A DNA stretch of 64,000 nt from Achatina immaculata (GCA_009760885.1 CM019699.1:42296268-42360267); one strand, 5' to 3'; shown: positions 43,265-54,900, counted from the stretch's first letter. Notes: generated by a model not told the origin, from the sequence alone. Numbers and translations are program-made.

Positions 43265-43828
43265 GACCTCTAGAGCGGAGGTACCGTGACATGAGTAGTC
43301 ATCAAATTAAGCCGGTTTAGGCATATTTAACCAGTATATGTGCATATAGGATGTGGCCAGCTTCTAGAGCACAGGTGCCATGGCATAAGTAGCTCTCGCT
43401 GCAAGACTACTGGACATACCGATTAAACTTCACTTTATCCTTTCCATCACCTTTTCCACAGCAGTGCCGCATGGCAACCCTAATTGCATTTTTGCATTTC
43501 CTTCATTGGCCGGGAGGAGTTTCACCCCATGCATGGCAGCCGAAGAACTCACCAGCAGTGTCTTAGTTAACCCCTGGGTTAAGCCAGTTTAGGCAATCTG
43601 CCACCAGTATGGGTGTATGTAGGATGTGGCCGGCCTCTAGAGCAGAGGTGCCGTGATTTGAGTAGCCCTAACCTTGAGACTACTGGTTACTTCACTTAAT
43701 CCTTTCTTTCACCTTTTCCACTGCAGCGCCACGCGGCAACTCTAATCGCATTTATCTTCATTGGCTGGGAGGTGTTTCACCCCAAGCATGGCAGCTGAAG
43801 AATCTCGCCAGCAGCGGACTGGCTTGAC

Positions 43829-44009
43829 TTCTGTATCAGTGTGTTGCCAACTTAAGGTTTGAAAGGAGCTTGGTAGTGAAGGATGGCTGGAGACAGTGAA
43901 TAACTAATCCAGAAACACTCAACATGGCTTCAGCTAGTGCCCCAACTTTCTATTCAGTAACAAAAAAATAATAACACAGTAAACACAGCTGTAATACTAT
44001 TTCAATGAT
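43829..44009. other. no recognisable feature
   Basis: Short unique stretch between the insertion and the next minisatellite. Confidence 0.5.
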
Positions 44010-44440
44010 CAAACTGATTTCTGTCTATCTCATGATAAACTGATTTCTGTCTATCTCATGATAAACTGATTTCTGTCTATCTCATGATAAACTGATTTCT
44101 GCCTATCTCATGATAAACTGATTTCTGTCTATCTCATGATAAACTGATTTCTGCCTATCTCATGATAAACTGATTTCTGTCTATCTCATGATAAACTGAT
44201 TTCTGTCTATCTCATGATAAACTGATTTCTGTCTATCTCATGATCAAACTATCTCATGATAAACTGATTTCTGTCTATCTCATGATCAAACTGATTTCTG
44301 TCTATCTCATGATAAACTGATTTCTGTCTATCTCATGATAAACTGATTTCTGCCTATCTCATGATAAACTGATTTCTGTCTATCTCATGATAAACTGATT
44401 TCTGTCTATCTCATGATAAACTGATTTCTGTCAAGGTCAG
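44010..44440. repeat. 26-bp minisatellite
   Basis: Sixteen or so units of CTGATTTCTGTCTATCTCAT plus GATAAA. A few scattered units also occur at 38700-39030. Confidence 0.95.
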
Positions 44441-44454
44441 GGCTATCTCATGAT

Positions 44455-45010
44455 GAAACTGACCTCTGTCCTGGTAATTATCTCCTTCAACCTGCCGAAA
44501 TAAACTTGGACATCTCTATTCTGTTAATTTCTGCTTCACCTGTCCCAATGTTTGTCCATTCATTTTAACAGGTGTTTTTCATTCTTCCCTGTGACTGCCA
44601 TGACCCTGGTTTTTTTTTATATTTATTTAACTCCATAATTCTGGATTGTGTTGCTCATTTATGTCACAAGTTTCCAGAAGTTTTCAGGATTTTCTGACAT
44701 CAGCATTGTATCATTTGCATATCTGATGTTAACAACTGCTCTTATCTGATGTTAATAACTGCTCTTATCTGACATTAATAACTGCTCTTATCTGATGTTA
44801 ACTGCTCTTATATGATGTTAATAACTGTTCTTATCTGATGTTAATAACTGCTTTTCCTTTCATGATTACCCTGGGCATGCATTAAACTCTTTGAAGATTT
44901 TCTCTGCTAAACAAAGATACAAAACCCAACCCTGTCTGACTCTTCTCTTTACATCAGTGACCGTGGAGCAGTTCATGTCAGATATTACAGGTCTGACCAA
45001 AAAAAATTAC
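44455..45010 (-). pseudogene. RTE fragment containing a 23-bp tandem repeat
   Basis: The minus strand gives VNIRYANDTMLMSENPENFW near 44690-44730 (YADD decayed to YAND) followed by LVT and MSNTIQNYGV, in an RTE reverse-transcriptase context. Inside, TCTGATGTTAATAACTGCTC units have expanded five times (44720-44850). Heavily decayed. Confidence 0.6.
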
Positions 45011-45289
45011 TTACTGATCTAATGTCTCAACCCTCTAACTTAATCTTTTTCAGGCATCCAATTATTTGTTTCCAGACTGAAGTAGTTTTTGACAAGACAA
45101 AACACGCCTGTTTTCACATTCTTGCATGCTAGGATAAAATGACTGGGAAATGAATGAACTATGGACACTGGTAACACACAATAAATAGTGTATAAGTATA
45201 CAACTATACACAAAGCATTTCTTGTTTACATTGGTGATGCTGAAAAAGGGACACCTCACAGTGCTCTCAATTATTCACGCTAAGTGCGT
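45011..45289. other. mostly unique, includes a 43-bp dispersed repeat
   Basis: ACACAATAAATAGTGTATAA followed by GTATACAACTATACACAAAG (about 45177-45221) recurs at 54061-54103 and can form a hairpin (GTGTATA with TATACAC). Confidence 0.6.
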
Positions 45290-45485
45290 TTAATTTTAAA
45301 GTTTTATTTTGTATTTTTCATTCATTTTTTTCATTATTTCATTAATTTAGTTTAATGTAATCCTATACTTTGTCTCCTCTATCTTATTCTTCGTCCTGTT
45401 TGTTATTGTCTGACGAAGGGCAAGCGCCAAAACGTCACAACTTTGCATTCGTTAAACAATAAAGCTGCTCCTACTTTTTTCTAGT
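45290..45485 (+). mobile_element. possible Penelope-like element 3' end
   Basis: Contains TGACGAAGGGCAAGCGCCAA followed by AACGTCAC and then AATAAAGCTGCTCC. A GAAGG plus GCC plus AAACGTC motif close to an AATAAA is typical of the 3' region of many Penelope-like elements. No coding domain is present, so class assignment is tentative. Confidence 0.45.
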
Positions 45486-46044
45486 TTATACATTATGGAC
45501 AATGGCGTGCATCTGATGAACCTAGCAGACAACTGTCAGCCATGCTTACCCAAGCTCCAAAGAAAAATCTACTCCTTTAGGCAGAAAGAGCTGCAGCACA
45601 AGAAATCTCTGGATCAGACTTACTGGAACATGAAAGATGATACAAAACATGTTACTATGCTATAGCAGATGGGCACATAAATAATAAACATTCCAAATAA
45701 TATTACACCACAGTTACATTTTGATGATCATAATATTGAGCTTTGCTTCAACTTTTAGCTAATGAAACTAAGCCTATGTATTTATATTTGTATACAAGCA
45801 AGCAGCTTCTTTTGACTTTAGTTTTTCACCTTAGTTTATTTATTTAGCTTTCAAACAAGAGAACATTAACTGATTGGTTTCAGGAGCAGACAAAAAAGTC
45901 TAAATTTAATTTAAGATAAAATTAGTAAAAGTTAAAATCTGCTATTAGGTGACAAAAATAGAAGTTACAATTTCTGTGTTTATTGATAACATCACTTTTT
46001 ATTTGTTTCAAATTGTTAACATTTGTTGTTTAGTTATGTCAGTC
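45486..46044. other. no supported gene
   Basis: AT-rich. An exon-like minus-strand segment at 45550-45590 has fair splice sites but fails the required frame; see rejected items. Confidence 0.5.
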
Positions 46045-48790
46045 AGTTATTTGCATATCCTTTGTGGAACTTTGCCTCCCTCACAGCTTTCTTGTAGGCC
46101 TCTCAGTTGTAAGCAGGATGCCCTGTCTGTTCATCTCCACAGCTCCTTTAGTTGTTTTACTTTTTGAAGAGCGATAGATGTCTTCCTCACTGTATCTCCA
46201 TTATTAGTTAGTAGTGATCTAAGATATTTAAAACTCTCCACTTCTTCCAATTTTTCCTCATTGATACATATTTCAGCTGCCTTATTTGTTTTGTCAGTTG
46301 TTGTCAATTTAATTTTCTTTGCATTAAGATAAAGGTTTTGCTCTTCACTATTCTTAAGGACTGACATAATTAGTTTTTCCATTCCTTTTTGTGTTGTGGA
46401 CAGTAATACTGTGTCATCAGCATATCTAATCTCTGATATTTCATAACCTCCAATTGTTATGGCATAATAATATTCTTTGTCTACATCTTCTCTAACATTC
46501 CTCATTATATTTTCAGTATACAAGTTAAATAAGTAAGGCGAAGATATGCACTCCTGATGGACCCCTTGTTTTGTATCTAACCAAGTTGTTTCACCATTTA
46601 TTCTTACTGCTGCCTGTTAGTCTAGATACAGCAGTGGTATCAATTGTATCAAATGTGTGGGAAATTCCATTTTTTCCTTTATTTCCCTAAGTTTCTGGTG
46701 TTGTATACAATCAAATGCCTTTGAATAGTCTACAAAAGATAAATAAAAATTCTCTGCATTTCTCTATTATTAATCTTATATTGAATATATGATCTCTTGA
46801 TCCTCTTCCTTGCCTAAAACCAGCATGGACTATACTGACTTCTATTTTCTTAGGAAGTCTACCCATTATGATTTTTAATAGAATTTTACTGGCATGACTA
46901 ATCAGGGCAACAGCTCTGTAGTTTGTGCATAATTTCAGGTTACCCTTTTTTGGCAGTGGTATGAATACAGTTCTTTTCCATTCTTTTGGCCAAATATTTA
47001 AATGCCATATCTTTTTACATAGTGCATGATAGATTGTTGCACATTCCTTTCCTCCTGCTTTAATAATTTCACCTGTTATCTCATGACATCCTGGTGATTT
47101 ACTATTTTTCAGAATCTTTATTCCCCTAAAACTTCTTCAATTGTCAGTTTGGGTTCTTTCTCCTCCAATAATAATTCACACTGTTGATTCCTACTTTCAG
47201 TCGGTTGTTTCATACATTCCTCTGCAATATTCCTTCCATCTTTCTAGAATTTCCTCTGTCTCTGTCAAGGTCTTTCCCATCTCATCACAAATTACATTTA
47301 GCTTAGGTGTGACATTTCTCATCAACGTCTTCATTTCTTTAAACATTTCACTATCTCTTCCACAGTTTTGATGTCCTTCTATTCTTTCGCATCAATCTTG
47401 TATGTATTGTTTTTTGTCATTTCTATGTTTCTCCTTACTTCTTTTGTTAAAGATTTATATACCTCTTTGCTGTTGTTTGTCACTTTCCATTTCATCTCCA
47501 TTTCTCTATGTTGTTTTATTAGTTCTAGTGTGCCTGGCGTAATCATAAAGGCAGACTGAGGTGTATAGTGTAATTTTACAAAGTGGCAGAGGGAGTGAGT
47601 AAAGTGAGAAAAAAAATGAATAGAAAGCATGTAATCCTCGAAAAAGGCTCACGCCAAAATATCGGATGTTGTATGTTTTTCATTTATACATTCTCATACT
47701 TTCTATTCGTTTTTTCTCACTTTACTCACTCCATACACCTCTATCTACCTTTATTATTTAAACCAGTTTTACTGCAGTCACCATCCCTTTTATCTGCCTG
47801 GTGTAATCCATCCATTCTTTTGTGTTTCTTTACTGGAACCATGTGTTATTATGATATTCCTGGCTTGTGTAGCTAATTCATCTGGTGTCATCTTCTCCTG
47901 AACAGCCATCAGGATTTCGAAATGGTTCTTCACTTCTATAGTATATTGTTCTGGTATTTTTGTAAGATCAAACCAGAATGGTCTTGATCCCCTAAATGTC
48001 TTTTTTATTTTTATCTTCTTGTCTGCTATTAATAACTTATGATCCATGTCACAATTGGCACATGGTAAAGTTTTTGCTGATGTTATACTTGATCTCCACC
48101 TTCTTTGCACTAAAATGTAATCTATTTGATTCTTGGTTTTCCCATCATGTGATGTCAATGTGTAAAGCCTTTTTTTTTGGATGTTGTCTAAAAAGTGTGT
48201 TAGCAATCATTAGCTCATTTTTCACGCACAACGCCATTAGACTGTCACCTGCCTCATTTCTATGTCCTAATCTAAATTTCGCTAAAACATATCCTTCGAT
48301 TTCCGCTTTTTCTGTACCAATACTTGCATTAAAATCACCCATTATTAATACAATATCATTTATTCATACCTGGTCTATCGTTGTTTGCAGTGTGTTATAA
48401 ATGTCTTCTACTTCCTCATCTTCTGCTGCTGATGTAGGTGCATATATCTGGATGATTGTTACATTTTTCTAGTAGTGCCCTTAAGTCTGATAGTGAGGAT
48501 TCTGTCACTTACTGGATTGTAACCTAGTAATGCTTTTGATGTTAATTTGTCCAAGTAAAAAGCCACTCCATTCTTTCCTCCTAATTCTCCACCAGAGTAT
48601 ATAAATATATCATAATTATCACTCTTGAAGTGTCCTGATCCTTTCCGTCATTGTTCGCAGATTTCCAAAATGTGTATCCCCGTTCTTTTCATCTCGTCAC
48701 TTATTATTTGATACTCTCCCTCATACATACTCCTCACATTCCATATTCCTATTTTTCTTTTCAGTGATTGTACTAGTCAATGATTGTAGC
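46045..48790 (-). pseudogene. BovB-like RTE, near full length, decayed, with nested insertion
   Basis: Minus-strand RTE of about 2.5 kb once the insertion at 47545-47795 is removed. From its 5' side: MKRTGIHILEICEQ near 48690, GELGGKNGVAFYLDKLTSKA near 48560-48590, MGDFNASIGTEKAEIEGYVL (endonuclease, 48145-48342), NQIDYILVQRRWRSSITSAK and DMDHKLLIADKKIKIKK (47790-48206), then reverse transcriptase with IRYADDTVLLSTTQKG near 46400-46440 and KLEEVESFKYLRSLLTNNGD. The C-terminal part is deleted: the frame jumps at about 46135 to 3' UTR sequence like that at 19640. Many frameshifts. It is the most complete copy of this family here. Confidence 0.88.
47545..47795 (+). mobile_element. 251-bp foldback element nested in the RTE
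   Basis: Flanked by GCCTGGCGTAATC (47532-47544) and GCCTGGTGTAATC (47796-47808), a 13-bp duplication with one change. The two ends are inverted repeats of each other: GAGTGAGTAAAGTGAG plus GAATAGAAAGCATG on the left pairs with CATACTTTCTATTCG plus CTCACTTTACTCACTC on the right, around a centre holding CCTCGAAAAAGGCTCACGCC. A related copy lies inverted at 23430-23660. The centre resembles Penelope-like 3' motifs. Confidence 0.75.
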
Positions 48791-49080
48791 CATTGTCCCT
48801 ACATTGAGATCATCTGCCTACCATCATAGAATGGTGACCATAGCCAACATTATCTGTCAACTGCTCTCCCATTCCATCCACACCTGCTCCCATGGCTTCG
48901 CATCACTCTGAATGGGGGAGCTATACAGGTACTCCACCTTGCCAAAGGTGTCCCGTAGGCTGACAGAAGTAAGAAGGCATTTTACTTCTTCTTTGATAGG
49001 GGACACCACTACTCCTTTTAGTGATGTACACTGACAAAATGCCAAAATTTGTTGCCTAGTGACACAAGCAGATTTGTATT
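48791..49080. other. no supported gene
   Basis: GC-richer than average. A 75-codon minus-strand frame (MQYKSACVTRQQILAFCQCT) is open but unrecognised and has no splice context that fits the host gene. Confidence 0.4.
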
Positions 49081-49834
49081 GCAAGGCTCAGTCTCTTTAT
49101 CCTTAAAAAAACAACAATACAGTTGGACTTGATGATATTAGCAATAAGATCTTACGTTATGCTGCACCTGTCATTTCACATACACTAACATACATGTACA
49201 ATCAGTGCATTGCAAAATGTTATTTCCCTGAGCCTTTTAAAACTGCTAAGGTGTATCCTCGCTTTAAATCTGGCTCATCCAACAATCTAACTAACTATAG
49301 ACCAATATCCATATTATCGTCATTATCAAAACCACTCAAAAAACATATACACAAAATAACTCTACAACACATGCAAGAGAACAATTTCCTCATATACAGT
49401 CAGTCAGGCTTTAGACCCAATCATTCGTGCCACACAGCTCTCACCAAAATGACAGAAAACTGGTTAGCAAACATAAATGATGACAGACTATGTGGTGCCA
49501 TCTCTGTCAACTTTAAAAAGGCATTTGACATGACTGATCATGATATTCATGTGAAAAAAAAAGACTTATAGACTGCATCCTGACCTAATAAAATTAATTG
49601 CATCATTTCTTTCAGACAGACAACAGGCAGTATTCTTCAACAATTCTCTATCAAATACTGCTATAGTTGACACTGGTGTTTAGCAAGGTTCTATTCTAGG
49701 CCACTTGCTCTTTGGTATCTATATCCATGATTTTCCACTCCATCTTAAACACTTTTCTTGTGACCTTTTTGCCAATGAATGCAGTCTACACCGGTGACTA
49801 TGACTGTATTAACTTAGAATCAACTCTTCAGGTC
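49081..49834 (+). pseudogene. CR1/Jockey-like LINE, left part of second copy
   Basis: Paralogue of 18166-19630 starting at NNNTVGLDDISNKILRYAAP. It has YRPISILSSLSKPLKKHIHK, QSGFRPNHSCHTAL and VNFKKAFDMTDHDIH (the catalytic Asp is Asn: the usual VDFKKAFD is VNFKKAFD). A frameshift near 49560 and a stop in the VxQGSIL motif (GGTGTTTAGCAAGG) show that it is dead. It is interrupted at 49834 by a GAA-tailed element. Confidence 0.88.
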
Positions 49835-51155
49835 TTCTTCTTCTTCATTCGCTTCTACCACCAAGACCGCCCCTGATCCTACTGAATTTACTCATGCGGT
49901 CCTCGATAGAGAGAGAACCATAAGAAGTTCAGAGTATCGCAGGACTGTATTCTCGGTGGGTCGCAGAAGCAGGATTGCGTGACACTGTGGTTTTCATTAC
50001 ACCGGTTTAATCTAGATTTGAACTTTTTCACAGGAAAACCTCAGCGTGTTTTGAATATCAGTATATCCCCGCCACGTGAGAGGTGGTTGTCCATCAAGTC
50101 CAGTGTTGGACTTTCTCACCGCAAAACCTCAGCGTGATTAGGATATGCATATAGCCCCATTGAGTGAGAGGTGGTTGCCTATCTAGACTGCACTGGTCCA
50201 ATGTTTCCAACTTCAGCAGTTTTTGGTAATGGCCGCTATCCTTCCTAGTTGTGACTAGGATGGAGCTTTTGTCCAGGAGGATGAATCCTCGCCACTAGTA
50301 AGTTTCACCCCAGGTTAAGCCAGCTTAGGCATATTATCCCAGTATGGGTGTATTTAGGATGTGACCGACTTCTAGATTGTAGGTACCGTGACATGAGTAG
50401 TCATCAAATTTCACTCTTGAGTTAAGCCAGTTTAGACATATTTTACCAGTATAGGTGTATACAGGACATGGCCAGCCTCTAGAGCAGAGGTGCCATGATA
50501 TGAGTAGCTCTCATCACGAGACTACTGGACATACTGATTAAATTTCACTTTATCTTTTAAATCACTTTTTTCACAGCGGCACCGCACACCAACCCTTTTC
50601 GCATTTTCATGCACAGCAGCCGAAGAATCTTGCCAGCAGTGTCTTAGTTTAACCCATGGGTTAAGCCAGTTTAGGCAATCTGCCACCAGTATGAGTGTAT
50701 ACAGGATGTGGCCGGGCTCTAGAGCAGAGGTGCCGTGATTTGAGTAGTCCTGACCTCGAGACTACTGGTTGATTTACTTAATCCTTTCCTTCACCTTTTC
50801 CATGGCGGCACTGTGCAGCAACCCTAATCACATTTTTCTTCATTGGCTGGGTGAAGTTTCGCCCCATGCACGGCAGGTGAAAAATCTTGCCAGCATTGGG
50901 TTTTAAATCAGAGTTTTCCTTCTCCTAGATGAGCTACCAACCAAGACTCTCATCTACCTGAAGCATCTGGTTTTCAGGTGCCAGATATCTGCCTTTCACC
51001 CATTTCTCCTGTCAGTTTAAACAGTTCCACCACGGGAAGGCCAGGAGCTGGACTTGACTGTCAGAGGCTATTTGAGACACACGCCTTGGAAACATTTAAT
51101 TGGAATGGAGAGCGTATTCCCCACCCCACCTCCAACTAAAACAGTCCTTAGAACT
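49835..51155 (-). mobile_element. GAA-tailed non-autonomous retroelement, long form
   Basis: About 1.3 kb, inverted relative to the copy at 3558-4991 and reaching the same 5' end (CAGTCCTTAGAACTG at the right edge). It sits in the CR1-like LINE, but about 350 bp of that LINE (equivalent to about 19034-19386) is missing at the insertion point and no target-site duplication is visible, so integration was associated with a target deletion, or the deletion happened separately. Confidence 0.85.
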
Positions 51156-52000
51156 GTTGCTCAGTGTCAAATACAAAGAGGCTTTACTCACTTCAAAAGC
51201 GAGCAGTAAAACTTATTAGTGACAAAGATCAAGCACAAGCAACTAATCAGCACAAACGTATCAAAATACTGCCTCTTAAGAACAGGTTCCTCTTTAACAA
51301 AGCCAAGTTAGTACATCAAATTCTTTCACAGCATGCTCTGCCTTATCTATGGTACATGTTTAGATTTAACCCACAGTGTAGCCAACACTTAAACAACATA
51401 TGTCTCCCAAAACCTAGACTTGATCTTTACAAGAAAAGCTTTACTTACTCTGCTGTTCATCTTTGGAATACCCTCCCATTATATATAAATAAAATATAAA
51501 CTATACTCCTTCCTACAACTACAAACTCTTCCAATATCTATTTGATGTCGATTACATGCCTCCATGATTCACAAAAGGTATTTTAGTCTGTTCTTTCAGA
51601 CACCGAACTCAGTCAATTGTTTATTATGAAGAGTATCAACTTTCTGCTTGGTAGATAGTCATTTATACGTAGTTACTATCTGTAGTTATTTATATATGTG
51701 TGTAGTTACTTTTTGTAGCCATTTATATATGTAAGTAGTTACTTCTGTAGTCATTTATATACGTACGTAGTTTCTTTCTGTATTGAGTGCATGGATAAGA
51801 GTGAAATATGAATGTTATACTTTAATTTTATTTTATGTCTCTCAGCTTTCCAATGTTAGTTATGTTGGTTATATGAGCAGCATATTTGTAGAATGTCTGG
51901 AACAGAGTGAAAGTTGTATGATAAAGGACAAAATGTCAGACAGGCCTGCATGCCCAATTTTTAACCCTTTGGAAATAAAGATCAATCACTCAATCAATTA
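51156..52000 (+). pseudogene. CR1/Jockey-like LINE, right part of second copy
   Basis: C-terminal frame MSNTKRLYSLQKRAVKLISD through LDLYKKSFTYSAVHLWNTLP (51164-51499), then 3' UTR and tail (AAATAAAGATCAATCACTCA). It shows the uninterrupted sequence at about 51397 where the other copy carries the RTE at 19631. Confidence 0.9.
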
Positions 52001-52450
52001 ACCATCTCTTGTTTTCAGTTTTGGCAATCATTTCCTGCTCCAGCAGCCCTGCAGTCTTATGCTGAGCCACTCTCTATGTGACACAATCTTTTGTCAGTTG
52101 TTGCTAGTCTTCATGTCTTATGGAAAAATGTATCATGCATCATTTACCCACTTCCTTGAATGTGAGCCTCACGCTGCCTCGTGGTCCTGATGTTCATCAT
52201 ACAGTCATTTCTTGCCACACACCCTAAGCCATCTTAATCTTCTGATGCTGTATATCATTATCATGGATGACAGCTGACTGGTTATCTGATGTTCATCATA
52301 TGGTCATTTCTTATTATTCAATTTTGCCACACACCCTAAACCATCTTAATCTTCTGAAGCTGTGTACTGACATCACAGATGGTGGTTAGCTATGTTTATT
52401 ATTCTGTGAAGAGTTATGACAGAAACCATAAGATTATCTTTCTTGTGTTA
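52001..52450 (-). pseudogene. decayed LINE 3' fragment
   Basis: GCCACTCTCTATGTGACACA and ACCCTAAGCCATCTTAATCT parallel the LINE at 61519 (GCTGCTCTCCATATGACTCA; CCCAACCATCTCAATCTTCT). A 110-bp block with CTGATGTTCATCATA is duplicated. Weak. Confidence 0.4.
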
Positions 52451-52830
52451 TGATTATGCATGTCACAACATTAAAATAAACTTCTGATATACAGTACTAA
52501 TAAATACATAAAAATCTGTGCTTTCAATGTTTATCTTCTCTTGTTTTATACTCTTTTTATCTACTGTGTCAAATTGAAGGCTGCCTTTCCTGTTCTGATT
52601 TCATATTTTTCATCTTGAGATAAGTTTGAGATAAGGTTGCAGTTTATTGTCTCAAAATCATCAATGACTACAGGAATCTGAAAAAGTTCAGGAAGCACTG
52701 CAGTGTAGTATTGTTTTATTACTGATAAAGCTTAACTGAATGGATGATTTTATTTCCTGCACTACCCTACATTTTTCACAAAAGCTAGTTTCTGGTCTTA
52801 TTTTCTTCACAGAAAGTTTAGAAGAGGTTG
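52451..52830. other. no recognisable feature
   Basis: AT-rich intronic-looking sequence. Confidence 0.6.
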
Positions 52831-52839
52831 TTAGGTTGA

Positions 52840-53015
52840 CAAGTGGGTAAACATGTTGACAGAATGGTTAATAGGCAGATAAACATGTTGACAGAAAAGT
52901 TGACAGGCAGGTAAACATGTTGACAGAAAGGTTAACAGGCAGATAAACATGTTGACAGAAAGGTTAACAGGCAGATAAACATGTTGACAGAAAGGTTGAC
53001 AGGCAAGTAAAGATG
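52840..53015. repeat. 32-bp minisatellite
   Basis: About five units with CAGGCAGATAAACATGTTGA and CAGAAAGGTTAA. Confidence 0.92.
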
Positions 53016-53110
53016 CTGACAGAAATAGAAATGTTTCTGAAGCCCTCTTTTTTTCACTGACAGATGGCCAGCAGGGGCAGGTGATAGGTTAGGAGATCAA
53101 AATCTCTTAC

Positions 53111-53204
53111 AGCTTTGTTTTTGATCCTTGGGAGAAGTGAGTTTTGTGGTAGCTGGTGAACCTTCCAGTAGCAAAACATATCCCTTCACATCCTTCTCAT
53201 AGAT
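53111..53204 (-). CDS. host gene exon B
   Basis: A 94-bp segment with acceptor CACAATCTCATTTGCAG just above 53204 and donor CAAAGCT/GTAAGAG just below 53111. Phase 0 in, 1 out: 31 codons IYEKDVKGYVLLLEGSPATT then KLTSPKDQKQS plus one base. The first half (KDVKGYVLLLEGS) looks like a beta strand in a folded domain. Phases match exon A upstream and exon D downstream. No repeat similarity. Identity not recognised. Confidence 0.55.
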
Positions 53205-53740
53205 CTGCAAATGAGATTGTGTGAGACATAGTAATTCATGTAACTGTGCTTTTCTGCTGCAAGCTTGAAGCCTATCTTTTCACAAAACAGGACAATCATA
53301 AACTATAAATAAAGTGACAGAACAGAGCTTTTTTATGGTTAGTCTTCAAAAAAAATTGTAGTCAAAGCATTTTAGATGTGAGAGAATGAAAAAGGACAAG
53401 AGAATTACCTGGGACTTGAACCATTTACTCCAGTAAGACAAGCAACCATCTAACAATGAGAGTAAATCACACTAATCAACTTTGCTATCTCGCACCTCTT
53501 AAAAAAAAAGTGTTTAATAACAAAGTCTTCAATGCCTGTTTGGCCAAAAATCATGACACTTGGAAAGGGAATGAAGTCATGACACACAAGTTCTGTTGCT
53601 TGGATTCAGCATCTCAGATGCAAACATAACATGCAGAGTCTCTCGCAAATGTCTAGTGCACCTCTCTCTTTCTAATGGATGCTAATCAGGTGTTGGTTGT
53701 CACCAATTTCCACAACCATCTATCCTTTGCTCTTTCTATA
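53205..53740. other. no recognisable feature
   Basis: Intronic-looking, no coherent open frame. Confidence 0.6.
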
Positions 53741-54060
53741 AGATGTGTGTTGGACCATGATCCTTGCCACTCTGAAGGGCAGTCCTGTAACAGGTGCTGG
53801 GATGTTATTTTGTTCATACCACATCAGCTGTACCCAACTTGAGCCCGCTAAACATGTGGCATCTCAATCCGTTGTGGCCTGTTCTGAGTCTAAAGACCCT
53901 GACTTGTTCTTCTCTGTTGAACTGGTAGTAGGACTTGGGGGGGGAATGTGTGCGTGCGGGGTTTTGAAAGTTTTTGTTTAAATTTCCTGGGCTTGTTTGG
54001 AGACTAAGTGTGCATCCCTTATCTGGAATGTTCCTTTGTCTCTCCATTCACAAATTGAAC
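53741..54060 (-). pseudogene. I-clade LINE C-terminal fragment, decayed
   Basis: The minus strand reads FNREEQVRVFRLRTGHNGLR then CHMFSGLKLGTADVV, the post-RNase H segment of I-clade elements (compare RKEQVTIFRLRTGHSRLRSH at 17856-17915). Only about 0.3 kb remains, with a stop and lost cysteines. Confidence 0.75.
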
Positions 54061-54543
54061 ACACAATAATTAGTGTATAAGTATACAACTATACACGAAG
54101 CACTGCAGTAAACCAGAATGAACCTATGTTTCAATCCTAGTCAGAACAATGCTGAGAAATTTGTCTTCTTCTTTCAAAGCCAAGTCCACTGTTTGAGCTT
54201 TGTGAACGTCAGTTAGTTGTTTTGATACCCACCGCGCACAGAACTGTGCTAATCCAATCTCTCTGTGACAATTAAAAACATACTAGTCCTCAAAATTTGG
54301 GGAGATTCATCGAAAAGATCTGATTATCATGAAATGACTGTTTTTTTCCCATGACTTAGTCATCTTTTTGAATGATTTCACCACCCACAATGTAACCTTG
54401 CTCCCTGCTCATTATGTTCCCATGACCTGGTCATCTTTTTGAATGATTTCACCAGCCACAATTTAACCTTGCTCATTATGTAACAGTCCCTGGATTTCCT
54501 TCACTAATCCCTCACAGAACTGTTACTCACAACATTATCGTCA
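54061..54543. other. 43-bp dispersed repeat then unannotated sequence
   Basis: Second copy of the hairpin-forming repeat at 45177-45221, then a 65-bp imperfect duplication with CATGACCTGGTCATCTTTTT and GAATGATTTCACC. Confidence 0.6.
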
Positions 54544-54545
54544 TA

Positions 54546-54900
54546 CGAGGGGTGACTGATAAGTTCTCAGTATGAGGTACAACACATGACACAATCAACA
54601 ATAAACCTCGGTGGTGCTGTGTCCTGCAGAAAATGAATCACATATGAAGCTCACAGCTGCTGGTATGAATGGCAATTACAGGTCTATGTACTCGGTTGCT
54701 ACTCATGCACTACTGGACAAAATGGACTGTGGTTTGGTATTTAATGAGATAACACTTTACTGGTTGCTACAAGAAATGCATCATCTCACTATGGCAACCA
54801 GTTTATTATTACCAGCCAATTGGAAGTTGATTTTGGTACACCCGTGTATCTTTTTTAATTATAGATGCTCCTCAACTTGGTTCAGCTTATGATATCATGA
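54546..54900 (+). mobile_element. possible mariner end fragment
   Basis: CGAGGGGTGACTGATAAGTT after TA at 54544 is typical of a mariner terminal repeat. A 93-codon plus-strand frame at 54611-54892 follows but is unrecognised, and no matching right terminal repeat was found. Tentative. Confidence 0.35.

Larger units (their letters stand above)
39400..43815 (-). mobile_element. GAA-tailed non-autonomous retroelement split by an RTE
   Basis: Element of about 1.2 kb in two parts (39400-40068 and 43265-43815), flanked by the 13-bp duplication GGACTGGCTTGAC (39387-39399 and 43816-43828). The left edge is the inverted 3' end (CTTCTTCGTTCTCTTCTACC). Its 5' end (CGCCAGCAGCG) coincides with that of the copy at 21481-22604. 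It was already in place when the full-length RTE inserted at 40068. Confidence 0.88.

Noticed and set aside
45550..45590. Exon-like segment on the minus strand (LFLPKGVDFSLELG) with acceptor GTGCTGCAG and donor GTAAGC
   Set aside because: Between exons B and D the required phase is 1, and in that phase it has a stop after four codons. It could still be an exon of something else.
48857..49084. 75-codon minus-strand frame MQYKSACVTRQQ
   Set aside because: Unrecognised, not phase-compatible in any obvious way, no clear splice sites. Left unassigned.
54611..54892. 93-codon plus-strand frame
   Set aside because: No match to mariner transposase motifs although it lies beside a mariner-like terminus.
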